Shown here in pieces: positions 62,495-64,000 of a stretch of DNA of 64,000 nt (position 1 is its first letter; each line of letters opens with the position of its first letter). The stretch is from NCBI RefSeq assembly GCF_020991125.1, contig NZ_CP087715.1, positions 4,069,501 through 4,133,500 of the forward strand. Reading direction: 5' to 3'. The position numbers and the translations under genes are program-made. The DNA is from Microbulbifer celer (GTDB taxonomy: Bacteria > Pseudomonadota > Gammaproteobacteria > Pseudomonadales > Cellvibrionaceae). The notes beneath the pieces were generated by a model, which made no database searches, had not been told where the DNA came from, and was given only the letters and a program-made list of their open reading frames with translations.

Positions 62495-64000
62495 CTACCG
62501 GTTGCTTGGCAGCATTTCGGTAGCGAGATACTCCCGATAATAAGCACTCTCCAGAAGCTGCTTGGCCTCCTCGATGTCTGGCGCAAAGTAGCGGTCCTTG
62601 TCGTAGAAGGAGACGCGCTCGCGCAGCGCAGCCTTGGCGTTTTCCAGTTTCTCGGTGGTCTTCAGCGGTGCGCGGAAGTCGAGGCCCTGGCAGGCGGCCA
62701 GCAGCTCCACCGCGAGAATGCCGCAGGTGTTGTCCGCCATATCCCGCAGGCGGCGGCCGGCGAAGGTGGCCATGGACACGTGGTCTTCCTGGTTGGCGGA
62801 TGTGGGCAGGGAGTCGACGCTCGCCGGGTGGGCAAAGGTTTTGTTTTCACTCGCCAGCGCCGCGGAAGTGACCTGCGCGATCATAAAGCCGGAGTTCACG
62901 CCGCCGTTGTCCACCAGAAACGGCGGCAGGCCGGACAGGTTGGAGTCGATCAGCAGGGCCATACGGCGCTCGGACAGGGCGCCGATCTCCGCGATTGCCA
63001 ACGCCAGGTTGTCGGCCACCATGGCCACCGGTTCCGCGTGGAAGTTGCCACCGGAAATGATGTCGGAATTTTCGGGGTTTTCCTCATCCGTAAACACCAA
63101 CGGGTTGTCGGAAACACCGTTGGCTTCGGCCAGCAGGATCTCGGCAGCGAAGCGGATCTGCTGCAGGCAAGCACCCATCACTTGCGGCTGACAGCGCAGT
63201 GAATACGGGTCCTGCACTTTTTCACAGTCTTCGTGGGATTCGCCGATTTCACTCTGGTCACCCAGCAGATCGCGGTAGCTCGCGGCTACATCGCGCTGTG
63301 CTTTCTGGCCGCGCACCCTATGGATACGGTCATCGAACGGGCGGCGTGAGCCCTTGGCGGCTTCCAGAGTCAGCGCGCCGGTCACCACGGCGCCGGCGAA
63401 CATATCTTCTGCCGAGAACAGTCCCTGTAGCGTAAAGGCGGTGGAGGCCTGGGTGCCGTTCAGCAGTGCGAGCCCTTCTTTCGGTGCCAGTACTACCGGG
63501 CGCATTTCAGCAAAGCGCAGTCCTTCCGATGCGGGCTTACGCTCGCCATTGATAAAACATTCCCCTTCACCGAGCAGCACCACGCTCATATGTGCCAGCG
63601 GCGCCAGGTCGCCGGAGGCACCCACGGAACCTTTTTCGGGAATTGCGGGATAGACGCCGGCGTTGACCAGTTTGATCAGCGCTTCGATGACTTCCAGGCG
63701 AATACCGGAAAAGCCGCGCGCGAGGGAGTTGATCTTCAGCACCATCAATAGGCGCACGGTGTCCTCAGTCATGAAGTTACCGGTGCCGGCAGCGTGAGAC
63801 AGGACGATGGCGCGCTGCAGGGTTTCCAGGTCTTCTTTCTTGATGCTGGTGTTGGCCAGCAGCCCGAAACCGGTATTGATACCGTACACGGTGCAGCCCT
63901 GATCCAGCACATCGGCGACGGTTTTTGCGGACGCGTTGATGGCGGCGTGGGCGTCTTTGGACAGGCTCAGTTTGACCGGCTCGCGGGAGACGCGGCGCAG
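62495..64000 (-). CDS. hutH: Histidine ammonia-lyase (5' partial)
   Basis: The 3' portion of a lyase that deaminates histidine to urocanate; the frame runs open through the right window edge, so about 10 or more N-terminal residues are missing. The MIO prosthetic group forms from Ala-Ser-Gly in [25 protein letters not shown] and the [11 protein letters not shown] segment are canonical. Other hut genes should lie beyond the window. Confidence 0.95.
   Translation of the reverse strand: MRRVSREPVKLSLSKDAHAAINASAKTVADVLDQGCTVYGINTGFGLLANTSIKKEDLETLQRAIVLSHAAGTGNFMTEDTVRLLMVLKINSLARGFSGIRLEVIEALIKLVNAGVYPAIPEKGSVGASGDLAPLAHMSVVLLGEGECFINGERKPASEGLRFAEMRPVVLAPKEGLALLNGTQASTAFTLQGLFSAEDMFAGAVVTGALTLEAAKGSRRPFDDRIHRVRGQKAQRDVAASYRDLLGDQSEIGESHEDCEKVQDPYSLRCQPQVMGACLQQIRFAAEILLAEANGVSDNPLVFTDEENPENSDIISGGNFHAEPVAMVADNLALAIAEIGALSERRMALLIDSNLSGLPPFLVDNGGVNSGFMIAQVTSAALASENKTFAHPASVDSLPTSANQEDHVSMATFAGRRLRDMADNTCGILAVELLAACQGLDFRAPLKTTEKLENAKAALRERVSFYDKDRYFAPDIEEAKQLLESAYYREYLATEMLPSNR

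Overview
The window is a GC-rich chromosomal segment of a marine-type gammaproteobacterium. The fused BioH-BioC protein (known from Saccharophagus and Teredinibacter), the carboxynorspermidine-type polyamine genes, the FimX-like protein and the complete liu leucine-degradation operon all point to the Cellvibrionales, most likely Microbulbifer or a close relative. That placement is an inference from gene content; no rRNA or tRNA is present to confirm it. Genes are tightly packed on both strands, and I see no prophage, IS element or CRISPR array.

Layout. 1-6.5 kb: end of a symporter-type hybrid histidine kinase, an MFS transporter, an HSL-type esterase, and on the other strand a LuxR-type response regulator and 3-hydroxybutyrate dehydrogenase. 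6.6-16 kb: His/Tyr-rich lipoproteins, ytjB/serB, a class V aminotransferase, an M1 aminopeptidase lipoprotein and a FimX-like degenerate GGDEF/EAL protein. 16.3-19.3 kb: epmB, efp and epmA, which together make and modify elongation factor P. 19.3-24.8 kb: a GNAT protein, cysE, srkA, an ABM-fold protein, a FabH-like synthase and comF. 25-30 kb: bioB-bioF-bioHC behind a predicted BirA operator, then a YcaQ-like gene. 30-38 kb: two DUF6515-type exported proteins flanking speA, carboxynorspermidine synthase, nspC and speB, a full arginine-to-spermidine route. 38.2-39.5 kb: panC-panD. 39.9-45 kb: a CoA-transferase/acetyltransferase fusion, an HDAC-family deacetylase and acs. 45.4-53 kb: usp, small membrane proteins, GNAT, VOC, PadR, AlaE, a degenerate two-component protein and a DUF945 protein. 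53-60.7 kb: liuRABCDE on the minus strand behind a perfect 28-bp palindrome. 60.9-64 kb: an ECF sigma factor with a likely membrane partner, a small membrane protein, and hutH running off the end.

The most unusual content is not a gene. Fourteen copies of a palindromic element of roughly 65-160 bp sit between genes. Each folds into a long outer stem enclosing two small hairpins, both capped by an ATCC-type loop. Stem sequences differ greatly between copies but stay self-complementary, so the structure appears to be conserved rather than the sequence. Eight copies form four tail-to-tail pairs about 60-75 bp apart, and several lie inside apparent operons. Other regulatory signals include a hairpin that hides the bdhA ribosome-binding site, the BirA and LiuR operators, and a PadR-type inverted repeat.
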